Shown here piece by piece: positions 16,033 through 24,841 of a stretch of DNA of 54,216 nucleotides. The position numbers were made by a program, and so were the translations under genes. Below the pieces are notes generated by a model that was not told the DNA's origin, did not search any database, and saw only the letters and a list, made by a program, of their open reading frames with translations. Within the stretch, counting starts at the first letter, position 1; every line of letters starts with the position of its first letter. The DNA comes from Marinobacter halodurans (GTDB taxonomy: Bacteria; Pseudomonadota; Gammaproteobacteria; Pseudomonadales; Oleiphilaceae), in NCBI RefSeq assembly GCF_004327985.1, contig NZ_SJDL01000037.1, forward strand, positions 1 through 54,216, read 5' to 3'.

Positions 16033-17028
16033 CTACCAGCGGGCGAAATGATCCTCCATCAACCCCCGCAACCCGGACACCGCCACAGTCCGGCCATTAT
16101 GCCCGACGACATGACCGCTGAAGGTCCCCGCGTATTGGCGGAAATTGGACGCCAGCAGCCCGACATTCAGCTTCTCCCGCCGCACACCAGCCGGCTCAAA
16201 CGTGAGGTCGACGCGGCCATCCGACGTTGTCACACGCCAGGGTGAATCCGGCGAGTAGCGATCGAACCCGAAACGGGCCAGATCCAGCTTGATGAGTTCG
16301 CCATCCAGCCACAGGGCGTTTTCGGTAATACCGGTCTCGTTGACGCCGGCCGCCAGGTTCAGGCCGATAACCGTTCCATCGCCCGCCTTTCCGGCCAGGC
16401 AGGCCCAGTTCCAGGCCGTCTCCCGGCGCATGAAACCCGCGCTCCAGTCGATGGTGCCGCGCATGCGTTCATCGAAGACATAGACCCTGTCGCCCCAGCG
16501 GACCTCGCCGCTCACCGGCAGGCCCGCGGACTTGCGGGTGAAGACCCAGCCATCGTACCCGGCACGACTGCAGACCCGCAGCGGTGCCTCATCGTCGCCC
16601 AGCGTCAACTGCAAGGCCACCCCACTCGCCACCAGGTCTACCCGGCGCTGACGGCCTTCACCGCGAATGTCGATTCTTGTCCCGCCCCGGGCGAAACGAC
16701 AACGGCCGCCTTCCGGATCCTGATCGCAGTCCGTTCCCAGCGCCAACGGACTCAACCAGCTGCATTCCTGCATCTCTCCGCTGCGGAAATCGTAGAGATA
16801 GAAAAAGGCGTTGCTGACCAGCCGCAGGTCGACGACAGCCAACCCCATCAGCCAGTCCGGCCCCATGGCGCTGATGAACTGGAACTGGTTGAAACGCCAG
16901 TAGCGGGCCAGACGGGAACGGGGCCGGTCCATCACCGAGCGCAGGTCAAAGTCGCGGTAGTTGACGTGGTCCACCGGCGTGTCGAGGGTACCGAGACGGG
17001 GCTGGCCGTTGGGCAGGATCAGATCCAT
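16033..17028 (-). CDS. DUF2804 family protein
   Basis: A 331-aa protein matching the DUF2804 pattern: LARYWRFNQFQFISAMGPDWLMGLAVVDL at the N terminus, DWSAGFMRRETAWNWACLAG and VGHNGRTVAVSGLRGLMEDHFARW at the end. Many Trp, Arg and Asp residues suggest a beta-rich fold. Related proteins of the Svf1/AttH-like group are lipocalin-like, so lipid binding is possible. No signal peptide is seen. It is divergent from the START-domain gene, itself a lipid-binding family. Confidence 0.8.
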   Translation of the reverse strand: MDLILPNGQPRLGTLDTPVDHVNYRDFDLRSVMDRPRSRLARYWRFNQFQFISAMGPDWLMGLAVVDLRLVSNAFFYLYDFRSGEMQECSWLSPLALGTDCDQDPEGGRCRFARGGTRIDIRGEGRQRRVDLVASGVALQLTLGDDEAPLRVCSRAGYDGWVFTRKSAGLPVSGEVRWGDRVYVFDERMRGTIDWSAGFMRRETAWNWACLAGKAGDGTVIGLNLAAGVNETGITENALWLDGELIKLDLARFGFDRYSPDSPWRVTTSDGRVDLTFEPAGVRREKLNVGLLASNFRQYAGTFSGHVVGHNGRTVAVSGLRGLMEDHFARW

Positions 17029-17179
17029 GAGTCCGTGTTTTCCTTCTTGTGACGACTCCCGGCCAGGTCAACCGGGACACGCTTTCGCAGATCCCCAAAA
17101 CTGCCGGACAGGTATCATTCTGGCATTTGAACCGCGTGTTATCGTACCGGCCACCGTCGACGAACAGAAGGTTCTCCCG

Positions 17180-17905
17180 TTGAGACTGACCACACGCGCA
17201 CGCTTTTCCCTGCTACTCGCCGCCCTGCTCATGCCGGTTGCCGGTATCGCCGGCTCCCTGCCGCCGCTGGACGCCGATTGGCACCTGCAAAAGGAAACCG
17301 GTGACATCCGTATCTACACCACCGAGGTCGAAGGCTCGGACTTCGAAGCCTTCAAGGCCGTAGCGGACCTGGATGTCTCCCTGGCGGCGCTGATGGCGGT
17401 CATGATCAACCCCAAGTCCTGTCTGGAGTGGGTGCATAATTGTTCGGTATCCGAAGCATTCGGCAACGGCAATTTTCAGGACCGTTACGCCTATTCCGTC
17501 AACGACATGCCCTGGCCGGTACAGGATCGCGACTACGTCCTGCGCATTCGCACCCACGGCGACCGGCAGAGCGGCGTGGTGGAAATGGACCTCAATGCCG
17601 TGCCCGGCGCCCGCCCCGGGGACGACGACTACGTACGGGTGGACCAATCGGACACCCTCTATCGTTTCGAACCGCTGGGCCCGGAGCACACCCGCATGAC
17701 CTGGGTCCAGCACACCGAGCCCAACGGCGCCATTCCCAGCTGGCTGGTGAATTCCCTGGTCATCGACATTCCCGTCAAGTCCATGCACAGCCTGGAAAAG
17801 GTCGCCCACAAGCCCCGCTATGCGGGTTACCGGCTGGTCTACAACGATCGGGGCGAATTGGTGAATGTGGTCAAATCCGGTCACACGGAGGGTGACGACG
17901 AATAA
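17180..17905 (+). CDS. Exported START-domain protein
   Basis: A 241-aa protein with an N-terminal signal peptide (RFSLLLAALLMPVAGIAGS) and a START/SRPBCC lipid-binding domain. DWHLQKETGDIRIYTTEVEGSDFEAFKAVADLD, then NCSVSEAF, DMPWPVQDRDYVL and PNGAIPSWLVN follow the START pattern. It probably binds a hydrophobic ligand in the periplasm. I chose TTG 17180 (AGAAGG nine bases earlier) because it gives a proper signal peptide; the longer frame from 16961 would run back into the divergent gene. Similar proteins are common beside lipid genes in Pseudomonas relatives. Confidence 0.8.
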   Translation: MRLTTRARFSLLLAALLMPVAGIAGSLPPLDADWHLQKETGDIRIYTTEVEGSDFEAFKAVADLDVSLAALMAVMINPKSCLEWVHNCSVSEAFGNGNFQDRYAYSVNDMPWPVQDRDYVLRIRTHGDRQSGVVEMDLNAVPGARPGDDDYVRVDQSDTLYRFEPLGPEHTRMTWVQHTEPNGAIPSWLVNSLVIDIPVKSMHSLEKVAHKPRYAGYRLVYNDRGELVNVVKSGHTEGDDE

Positions 17906-18066
17906 AAGAGCGTATAAGCTCTTACTAGAATCCTGGAAAAGGATGCAGGTGAACGCATCGGAAGAATGCTACACCTGTTGGTACACCCGGGGGCCTCGAG
18001 CAGTCCAGCTGGACGGGACGCCAACAACGGTTTAAAGGCCCCGCGCGTCAGAGCAGGATAGCGATA

Positions 18067-18555
18067 ATGACGGTTCTCGCACGCGAGATCATGACACCCA
18101 GTGTAAAAGCAGTCCCCCAGTCCTGGACGATGGACCAGTTCACCCGGTTCCTCACCGACCACGAAATCACCGGCAGCCCGGTCATCAATGACGAGGGGCG
18201 CATCGTCGGCATCGCCACCCTCAAGGACGTGGCCGAATTCCGCTGGTCCTCCTCCCGGCCTTCCGATGCCGAGCAGCAACTGACGCCGGAAGAGCAGCAG
18301 GAAGCCCGCCGCTTGCGCATGTTCATCTTCGAGGAAATGGGCAAACTGCCCGTGGAAGTCCGGGACATCATGACCCCCATCGTCGTCTCGGTCGCCGAGG
18401 ATACCCCCGTGCGGGAAATCGCCGACCTGATGATGGAAGAACACCTGCACCGCATCTTTGTCACCCACGAAGGAGAAGTGACCGGCATCATAACCACCTA
18501 CGACATGCTGAAACTGATCTCCGACAACTCGCTGACACAGCGCTGCCTGCCATGA
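18067..18555 (+). CDS. CBS-domain protein
   Basis: A 162-aa protein made of two CBS motifs, residues about 1-60 (AREIMTPSVKAV... VGIATLKDVAEF) and about 100-160 (VRDIMTPIVVSVAEDTPVREIADLMMEEHLHRIFV), joined by an acidic, Gln/Glu-rich helix. CBS pairs sense adenine nucleotides or related ligands. It has no attached catalytic domain. ATGA overlap (18552-18555) couples it to the PhoH gene, so it may tune that ATPase in response to nucleotide levels; this is inference. Confidence 0.88.
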   Translation: MTVLAREIMTPSVKAVPQSWTMDQFTRFLTDHEITGSPVINDEGRIVGIATLKDVAEFRWSSSRPSDAEQQLTPEEQQEARRLRMFIFEEMGKLPVEVRDIMTPIVVSVAEDTPVREIADLMMEEHLHRIFVTHEGEVTGIITTYDMLKLISDNSLTQRCLP

Positions 18556-20012
18556 CCGAAACGGCAACGCGTGATCACGCGTCCGCGGAGACCGATCAAA
18601 ACGTCCATTGCGAGGTATCGAGCCCTATGCCCTCAGCACCGCAAGAGCGGAAAAAGATGTACGTCCTCGACACCAACGTCCTGATCCACGACCCCAACGC
18701 CCTGCTCAACTTCGAAGAACACGATGTGATCATCCCCATGACCGTCCTGGAGGAACTGGACAGTCTGAAGTCCGGCAAACAGGCGGTTGCCGCGGATTGC
18801 CGCCAGGCCATCCGCAATATCGACAAGCTCCTGGGCGATGCCAGCCCCAAAGACATCGAGCGCGGGGTGCCGATCGTCCGTGCCCGCAAGGCGGACCCGC
18901 TGGGTACGCTGTCGATCCTGATGAGCACCGAGCACTCGAACAACCACGCCCTGCCCGAGCACCTCAACGACAACAAGATCATCAACACCCTGGCGGCCCT
19001 GCAGGCCCGCAACACGGAACGGGACATCATCCTGGTCAGCAAGGACATCAATATGCGCCTGAAGGCGCGGGGCTTCGGCGTGGAGGCCCAGGACTACCAC
19101 AACGACCAGCTACTGGACGACATCGACCTGCTCCCGAAGGGCTACCGGGAATTCAGCGGTTCGTTCTGGGACACCATCAACAAGGTGGAAACCGTCCAGC
19201 GTGAAGGGGTAACCGAGCACATCCTGCGGCGCGAAGGCGAACTGGCCAAACTCAATATCAACGAGTTCGTGCTCGACGAGCAGGGTTTTGTCGGCAAGGT
19301 GGTGGACATCGAGGAGGAGCGCATGGTCCTGCAGGACCTCCACCAGCATGATCTGCTGCACCGGGAAGTCTGGGGCCTGGTGCCGCGGGACATCTACCAG
19401 GCGGTGGCCCTGAACCTGCTGATGGACCCGGAAGTGCACCTGGTCAACCTGACCGGTTCCGCCGGTTCGGGCAAGACCATCCTGGCCCTGGCGGCCTGCA
19501 TCGAGCTGACCGTCGCCAGCAAGACCTACAAGCGCATCATCGCCACCCGCAGCACCCAGGGGCTGGATGAGGATATCGGCTTCCTGCCGGGCACGGAGGC
19601 GGAAAAGATGGAGCCCTGGCTGGGCGCGATCGTCGACAACCTGGAGGCCCTGCACGAGGACGACGAGAACATGACCGCCAGCGTGGACTACATCCTGTCC
19701 AAGGTGCCGCTGCACTTCAAATCGCTGAACTACATCCGCGGGCGCAGCTTCCAGCACAGCCTGATCATCATCGACGAATCCCAGAACCTGACACCGCACC
19801 AGATCAAGACCATCATCACCCGGGCCGGCAACGGCTCCAAGGTGATCTGCCTGGGCAACCTGGCGCAGATCGATACGCCCTACCTGAGCGGCCTGAGCTC
19901 CGGTCTGACCTACATGACCGAACGCTTCAAGGGCTTCCGCCACGGCGGGCACATCCATCTGCAAGGGGTGCCAAGGTCTGCTCTGGCGGAGTTTGCGGAA
20001 GCGAATCTGTAG
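18552..20012 (+). CDS. PIN-PhoH (PhoH2-type) predicted RNase/ATPase
   Basis: A 486-aa fusion. The PIN nuclease domain spans about 35-170 (KMYVLDTNVLIHDPNALL, with acidic residues in LDTNVL, EELDSLK and NDNKIINTLAAL/SKDINMRLKA). A PhoH ATPase domain follows (about 245-480), with Walker A GSAGSGKTIL and Walker B IIIDESQNL. PhoH2 proteins act as RNA-unwinding ribonucleases in mycobacteria. The start at ATG 18552 overlaps the CBS gene; an internal ATG after about 25 residues is also possible. A palindrome after the stop codon may end the operon. Confident in domains, less in target. Confidence 0.9.
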   Translation: MTETATRDHASAETDQNVHCEVSSPMPSAPQERKKMYVLDTNVLIHDPNALLNFEEHDVIIPMTVLEELDSLKSGKQAVAADCRQAIRNIDKLLGDASPKDIERGVPIVRARKADPLGTLSILMSTEHSNNHALPEHLNDNKIINTLAALQARNTERDIILVSKDINMRLKARGFGVEAQDYHNDQLLDDIDLLPKGYREFSGSFWDTINKVETVQREGVTEHILRREGELAKLNINEFVLDEQGFVGKVVDIEEERMVLQDLHQHDLLHREVWGLVPRDIYQAVALNLLMDPEVHLVNLTGSAGSGKTILALAACIELTVASKTYKRIIATRSTQGLDEDIGFLPGTEAEKMEPWLGAIVDNLEALHEDDENMTASVDYILSKVPLHFKSLNYIRGRSFQHSLIIIDESQNLTPHQIKTIITRAGNGSKVICLGNLAQIDTPYLSGLSSGLTYMTERFKGFRHGGHIHLQGVPRSALAEFAEANL

Positions 20013-20026
20013 GGAGATCCATCAAC

Positions 20027-20058
20027 GAATGGGCTGGGCTCCCGAGCCAAGCCCATTC
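20027..20058 (+). terminator. Hairpin after the PhoH gene
   Basis: GAATGGGCT (20027-20035) and GGCTC (20037-20041) pair with GAGCC (20044-20048) and AGCCCATTC (20050-20058), leaving one G/A mismatch and a two-base loop. It is 14 bases past the stop codon. No T-run follows, so termination strength is uncertain. Confidence 0.5.
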
Positions 20059-20065
20059 CCCGACC

Positions 20066-20470
20066 AATGTAGCCGATGTTTTAGAGGGTGTTGTAAAAGC
20101 TTTCGGGTAAAAGCCTCTCTCCCCTGGTGGGGTGCAGGCGGAAACAGCGAAGCATCGCTTCGCCCGCCGGAACGCCCACAGCCTCTGGATGTGGGCCGGG
20201 GCGCGGAGCGGAGGTTTGGAGAGAGGGGGGCGAGGCGAAAGCCTCGCCGGAGATAATCGCCTGGAATAGAAGGGCGCCTCCCCCTCTCCCCGGCCCTCTC
20301 CCTCGAGGGGAGAGGGAGTGTACGACGCAGCTCTTGTAGTACCGGGGCTTTTGCAACACCCTCTTTAGCTTCGGAGGTGCCATAGGCGCCCGGGCAGGAG
20401 GAATATCAACGTCGGGTCGGAAAAGACGGGGCCCTGGCGGGCCCTCCGAAGCTAAAGCGTCGGCTACATT
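20066..20470. repeat. Older palindromic element, interrupted by a MITE
   Basis: The left arm begins at 20066 (AATGTAGCCGATGTTTTA), is interrupted, and continues at 20368 (GCTTCGGAGG). With the insert and one target copy removed, these 28 bases match the reverse complement of the right arm (20443-20470) at 26 of 28 positions. The restored element is about 121 bp. It does not code for protein. It looks like an interspersed palindromic repeat. Confidence 0.8.
20084..20363. mobile_element. 280-bp MITE-like element with TTTA target duplication
   Basis: Terminal inverted repeats of 17 bases (GAGGGTGTTGTAAAAGC, 20084-20100; GCTTTTGCAACACCCTC, 20347-20363) agree at 16 of 17 positions. They are flanked by direct TTTA repeats (20080-20083 and 20364-20367). 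There is no transposase gene. The interior is GC-rich with smaller repeats (CCCTCTCCCC/CCCTCTCCCTC). It is non-autonomous; the parent transposase is not identified. Confidence 0.8.
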
Positions 20471-20497
20471 TCGAATGCAACCCGCCTCGCGAAATCT

Positions 20498-21562
20498 CTA
20501 CTTCTCCCGATCGTCCCAAGGATGCACCGGCAACACCGCCTCGGTCACCTCCGAATCGAACTTGGAGCGGAAATAGTCCATCGCCTTCTCCGCTTCCGCC
20601 AACTCCTCGAAGCGGGCGATGTGATAGATCGCTTCCCCCTCGTTCACCAGCGGCAGGTTGTTCATGCCGATCACGATGCCGGACACCGACGCCAGCAGCG
20701 CGGTTTCCGTCTCGCCGAAGGGATCGGCGATCACCGCCAGCTTCTGGCCCTTACGCACCCGCTGTCCCAGGCGCACGATCGGCCGCATGATGCCGTCGAT
20801 ATCGGCCCGGACCCAGGTGGAACTCTCCGCCAGCTCCGAGCGCTTCCGGACCTTGATGCGCGAAGCCTTCGGGGGAAGCATCTCCAGCGCCCGCATCACG
20901 CGGATAATCCCCCGTACACCGCTGGAGATAATGACATCGTCGAAACGCAGCGCCTCGCCGCCTTCGAAGGTAATGACCGGGATATCCAGTGAGTCCGCGT
21001 ACTCCCTCAGAGTGCCCTCACGCAGGCTGGCATTGAGGATCACCGGGGCACCGAAAGCCTCGGCGATGCGGATGGTTTCCGGATTCTTCAGCTCCGCGCG
21101 CACCTGCGGCAGGTTGAAGCGATGGATCGCGCCGGTGTGCAGGTCGATGATATGGGTGACGCTTTCCATGATCTGGGTGCGGAACAGGTAGGCGATCCGT
21201 CCACCCAGGGAGCCACTCTCCGACCCCGGGAAGCAACGGTTCAGGTCACGCCGGTCCGGCAGATAGCGGGTGCGCTGCACAAAGCCGAACACGTTGACGA
21301 TCGGCACCGCGATCAGCGTGCCCCGCAAGTGACGTAAAGCCCCGTATCGCAGGACCCGGCGGATGATCTCGACACCGTTGATCTCGTCGCCGTGGATGGC
21401 GGCACAGACCAGCATCACCGGACCATCGCGCCGGCCGTGGACCACTTCCACCGGGATATGCAGCGGCGTGTGGGTATAGAGCTTCGCCACCGGCACTTCC
21501 ACCGTCTGCCGGGATCCGGCGGGAATTTCGTGTCCCGCAATCTTGAAGGGCGCACGCGCCAT
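20498..21562 (-). CDS. AstE/aspartoacylase-family amidohydrolase of the RimK cluster
   Basis: A 354-aa zinc carboxypeptidase-fold enzyme of the succinylglutamate desuccinylase/aspartoacylase family. Zinc ligands are in AAIHGDEINGVE (HxxE) and DLHTGA; the core ends with a catalytic Glu in VITFEGGE. The C-terminal half has a barrel-sandwich-like domain (DIDGIMRPIVRLGQRVRKGQKLAVI... GIVIGMNNLPLVNEGE). It likely hydrolyses an amide bond on an N-acyl or glutamylated substrate. ATG 21562 is 3 bases after the rimK stop codon (21565), so it is the last gene of the five-gene operon. Arginine-catabolism astE is unlikely as no other ast gene is present. Confidence 0.85.
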   Translation of the reverse strand: MARAPFKIAGHEIPAGSRQTVEVPVAKLYTHTPLHIPVEVVHGRRDGPVMLVCAAIHGDEINGVEIIRRVLRYGALRHLRGTLIAVPIVNVFGFVQRTRYLPDRRDLNRCFPGSESGSLGGRIAYLFRTQIMESVTHIIDLHTGAIHRFNLPQVRAELKNPETIRIAEAFGAPVILNASLREGTLREYADSLDIPVITFEGGEALRFDDVIISSGVRGIIRVMRALEMLPPKASRIKVRKRSELAESSTWVRADIDGIMRPIVRLGQRVRKGQKLAVIADPFGETETALLASVSGIVIGMNNLPLVNEGEAIYHIARFEELAEAEKAMDYFRSKFDSEVTEAVLPVHPWDDREK

Positions 21563-21564
21563 CG

Positions 21565-22470
21565 TCAGCCCCTCCCTTTGGTCCGTGTCTTCCACGGCTT
21601 CTGGTTCTTCTCCGTCCAGTCGACGATCATGCCCGCCACGTTCTTGCCGGTGGCCGTTTCAATGCCTTCCAGGCCCGGCGACGAGTTCACCTCCATCACC
21701 AGCGGGCCGCGGCTGGAGCGCAGCAGGTCCACGCCGGCCACGTTCAGCCCCATGGCCTTGGCCGCGGCAATCGCCGTGCGCCGCTCTTCCGGGGAAATAC
21801 GGACCAGCGAGGCCGTCCCGCCCCGGTGCAGGTTGGAGCGGAACTCGCCCTCGCCGGCCTGACGCTTCATGGCGGCGATGACCTTGTCACCGATCACGAA
21901 GCAGCGGATGTCGGCGCCGCCGGCCTCCTTGATGAATTCCTGCACCAGGATGTCCGCCTTCAGGCCCATAAAGGCCTCGATCACGCTCTCCGCCGCCTTG
22001 CGGGTTTCCGCCAGCACCACACCGATACCCTGGGTGCCCTGCAGCAACTTGATCACCACCGGCGAGCCGCCCACCATGCGGATCAGTTCGGGCACGTCGT
22101 CCGGCTTGTTGGCAAAGCCGGTCACCGGCATGCCGACGCCCTTGCGCGCCAGCAGTTGCAGCGAGCGCAGTTTGTCACGGGAGCGGCTGATGGCCACGGA
22201 TTCATTGACCGGGAACACCCCCATCATCTCGAACTGGCGCAACACGGCCGTGCCGTAGAACGTGACCGACGCACCAATACGCGGGATCACCACATCGAAG
22301 TCATCCAGGATTTCCTTTCGATAGTGAATCTCCGGATTGGCGGAGGTGATGTTCATGTAGCAGTGCAGGCAGTCGATTACCCGCACATCATGCCCGCGGT
22401 TAATCCCCTCTTCGACCAGGCGACGGGTGGAGTACAGGGATTTGTTGCGGGAAAGCACGGCAATCTTCAT
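21565..22470 (-). CDS. rimK: RimK-family alpha-L-glutamate ligase
   Basis: ATP-grasp ligase of 301 aa that in E. coli adds glutamates to the C terminus of ribosomal protein S6. The N-terminal lobe ([22 protein letters not shown]) is followed by [19 protein letters not shown] (ATP-binding strand and Gly loop), [17 protein letters not shown] and [14 protein letters not shown] (Mg-binding Glu/Asn). Its start overlaps the RimB-like gene by four bases (ATGA). With RimB and AstE-like partners this is the COG0189-COG4067-COG3608 cluster, whose true target may differ from S6. Confidence 0.93.
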   Translation of the reverse strand: MKIAVLSRNKSLYSTRRLVEEGINRGHDVRVIDCLHCYMNITSANPEIHYRKEILDDFDVVIPRIGASVTFYGTAVLRQFEMMGVFPVNESVAISRSRDKLRSLQLLARKGVGMPVTGFANKPDDVPELIRMVGGSPVVIKLLQGTQGIGVVLAETRKAAESVIEAFMGLKADILVQEFIKEAGGADIRCFVIGDKVIAAMKRQAGEGEFRSNLHRGGTASLVRISPEERRTAIAAAKAMGLNVAGVDLLRSSRGPLVMEVNSSPGLEGIETATGKNVAGMIVDWTEKNQKPWKTRTKGRG

Positions 22471-22943
22471 TTAGAGCTCCCAGGGACCGGGTCACCGGCC
22501 AGATAAGAGTGTTCGGGAACGACCAGCGCACGACCGGACATGGCGGTGCGCCCCAACAGCATGCGGAAACGCATGGTATCGCGGTTGGTCAGGGTCATTT
22601 CAATGGGCCAGTGGGCTTCGCCCACCACCACCGTGGTACTGATCACCAGCCGTTGTTCGCGGTGGCCGCCGGAGTCCGAGACCATGCGTTCGTCCAGGAC
22701 CAGGGCGTCGCATTCCACCACCGAATGCAGGTTGTTCTGCTCCGGGTGGACCCAGAAGCGGACGCGGCGCTCGCCCTTCTCCGTATAGGGCTCCATACGA
22801 AACGTGTGCAGACAGGAGGTGCGCGCACCGGTATCAATCTTCGCCTTGATGCGATCGATACCCAGGTCGGGCAGGCCCAACCATTCCCGCCAGCCAAGCG
22901 GCGTCAGCGCCAGTGGATCAATGTTCTTCTTGCTTGTCGTCAT
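22467..22943 (-). CDS. RimB-like retropepsin-fold protease (COG4067)
   Basis: A 158-aa protein of the family often annotated ATP-dependent zinc protease. It keeps the aspartyl-protease signature [14 protein letters not shown] and the later [17 protein letters not shown] (a flap/second motif of retropepsin-like proteins). No classical zinc motif is visible. In Pseudomonas, RimB is a small protease working with RimK, and this gene's 4-base overlap with rimK supports the same role. It overlaps the upstream MscS gene by 26 bases. Residue count is about half of an aspartic protease, so it would act as a dimer. Confidence 0.83.
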   Translation of the reverse strand: MTTSKKNIDPLALTPLGWREWLGLPDLGIDRIKAKIDTGARTSCLHTFRMEPYTEKGERRVRFWVHPEQNNLHSVVECDALVLDERMVSDSGGHREQRLVISTTVVVGEAHWPIEMTLTNRDTMRFRMLLGRTAMSGRALVVPEHSYLAGDPVPGSSK

Positions 22944-23802
22944 CGGTTCCTTCCTGTCGGGTCGTCTCCGGAATCAACTGCACCTGGAACGGCGCCGAGG
23001 CGCTGCCTGCGTGGATACTGGTTTGCGGGAAGGGGATCTCGATGCCCTCCCGGTCAAACAGGGCCTTGATCGCTTCCATCATGGAACTGCGGCCATCCAG
23101 CACCTTGTCCGCGGGGACCCAGTACGAAAACTGCAGGTCCACGGAGGATGGCCCGAAACCGTTGGTCAGGACAAACGGTTTCGGCTCCTCCAGACAGAGT
23201 GCGCTGTCCCTGGCCAGGCCCAGCAACAGTTGCTGAACCCGATGCACATTCTCCCGGTAGGCCACGCCGATGGTCAGGTCGAGGCGCCGGATACGGAACC
23301 GCGAGCGGTTGATGACCCGGGTCTTGATCAGCGTTTCATTGGGAATCCGGACATACAGGTTGTCGGCGGTACGCAGTTTAACGCTGAGCATATCAATCCC
23401 GATCACTTCACCGGTGGTGCCGTCCACTTCGATGAAGTTGCCGATCTCGAAGGGCTTCTCCATCAACAGGAACAGGCCACTGATCATGTTCGAGGCGGAC
23501 GTCTGCGACGCAAAGCCGATCGCCACCGTCAGTATGCCGGCCGCGCCCAACAGGACATCCGGCGCAAAGCCGGCCTCCCGCAGGGCCGCAATAATAAAGA
23601 CAACGAAAACCGCATAGAACACCAACCGGCCGAACAGGGCCGTCACATGCCGCGACGACCGGCTGCGCAACAGGCCGCCCATGCCTTTCGACGCCAGGCT
23701 TGCCAGCAAAAAGCCCAGGGCCAGCAACACCGCAACCCGCAGCCAGGCGCCCCAGTTGATGCTGCCCAGCTCAAGGGTCAGCGCCTCTCCAATTCCGTCC
23801 AA
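22918..23802 (-). CDS. MscS-family mechanosensitive ion channel
   Basis: A 294-aa small-conductance mechanosensitive channel. Three hydrophobic helices (about 16-36, 60-76, 82-105) precede the pore helix, rich in Gly/Ala ([37 protein letters not shown]), the conserved MscS block. The beta domain follows ([27 protein letters not shown]). It protects against hypo-osmotic shock. The 3' end overlaps rimB by 26 bases, so channel and protease are transcribed and probably translated together. An MscS in a RimK operon is notable. Confidence 0.93.
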   Translation of the reverse strand: MDGIGEALTLELGSINWGAWLRVAVLLALGFLLASLASKGMGGLLRSRSSRHVTALFGRLVFYAVFVVFIIAALREAGFAPDVLLGAAGILTVAIGFASQTSASNMISGLFLLMEKPFEIGNFIEVDGTTGEVIGIDMLSVKLRTADNLYVRIPNETLIKTRVINRSRFRIRRLDLTIGVAYRENVHRVQQLLLGLARDSALCLEEPKPFVLTNGFGPSSVDLQFSYWVPADKVLDGRSSMMEAIKALFDREGIEIPFPQTSIHAGSASAPFQVQLIPETTRQEGTDDDKQEEH

Positions 23803-23812
23803 CAGCTTTCTC

Positions 23813-24616
23813 CTATCCGAAAATCCGGCCCAACGCCTTGGTCAGCACGCCACGGTCGTAGCGCATACGCCCGGCGGCCAGCATCTCGCATTCTCCGGCC
23901 TCTGCCGGCAAACGCCGGGAGATGCGCATGGCGGCGTGTTCCATGTCGGTATCACACGCCACGGTCACCCGGGGCGTCCAGAGCTGCCCGCGCTCGTTGA
24001 CGTGCAGCGACAGGTACTGGGTCGGCAGGCTGAACCGTTCCAGCAGCAGCGGCTCCGGTCGCCGGTTACAGATCCGCACCGGACTGATGGCCCGCCATGG
24101 CCGCTTGGGCACGGCATCCAGCACCAGCCTGGCAAAGGTCGGGGCCGTGTAGCACAGTTCGCCGTCCATGGTGGAAGGCCCAACCCAGGTCAGGGACGGT
24201 TCCGCCAGTGGCAGCTCCATGAGCTGGGTGCGTGTATTTCCCACCAGGATCCGCAGCCAGACCAGGGTCGCCACGTAGATCGTACACTCGCGGCCGGCCG
24301 GAATGGTCAACGGCTGGTAGGGCCGAATCATGGTCGGTCGATCCGCCATGGCCGGCATAAACAGGACGTCGCCCGCTTCGTCGGGCCGGATAAACCGGTG
24401 CTGGTTGACCTCGCTGCCCGGCAGGACATGACTGACCTGCTGACGCCATTCGGTGCGGTCGGTTTCACCGGCATCCCGCTCCCAGCGCACCTGCCACTCG
24501 TTGTCGAGCAGCGTCACCCAGAGCCGGGTTTCACTGAGTTCGTGTTTCTGGGTCTGGCCGGACATCAACTGGAACGCGTGGTTCCAACGGCCGGGTGCAT
24601 CCTGTGCCTGCTCCAT
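23813..24616 (-). CDS. Unrecognised protein, first gene of the RimK operon
   Basis: A 267-aa protein I do not firmly recognise; it may belong to DUF432. It has no signal peptide or membrane helix. It shows about 20 Arg and several Trp residues, with blocks ETRLWVTLLDNEWQVRWERD, RFIRPDEAGDVLFMPAMADRPTMIRPYQPLTIPAGRECTIYVATLVWLRI and PWRAISPVRICNRRPEPLLLERFSLPTQYLSLHV. The alternating hydrophobic pattern suggests an all-beta fold. It ends 10 bases before the MscS start, so it is in the operon. The AT-rich 24640-24780 stretch upstream could hold the promoter. Confidence 0.8.
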   Translation of the reverse strand: MEQAQDAPGRWNHAFQLMSGQTQKHELSETRLWVTLLDNEWQVRWERDAGETDRTEWRQQVSHVLPGSEVNQHRFIRPDEAGDVLFMPAMADRPTMIRPYQPLTIPAGRECTIYVATLVWLRILVGNTRTQLMELPLAEPSLTWVGPSTMDGELCYTAPTFARLVLDAVPKRPWRAISPVRICNRRPEPLLLERFSLPTQYLSLHVNERGQLWTPRVTVACDTDMEHAAMRISRRLPAEAGECEMLAAGRMRYDRGVLTKALGRIFG

Positions 24617-24841
24617 GGTCTATGGTGTATCTCGCGATGAAAGGAAAAACGGATCGACCACGGGGAGCCGATTCCAGCGCACTATTTAGACCGGAAAACC
24701 ACCGGGCTCAAGTAAGCATTAATCCCCATGGGGAACAGCCGATAAAATTCAATAATTTCATTTAACTATAATCCAAACATCCAGCCGCCGCGAATACATG
24801 GTCAGGAAGACAGACGATACAATGTATGGAAGGGACGTGAC

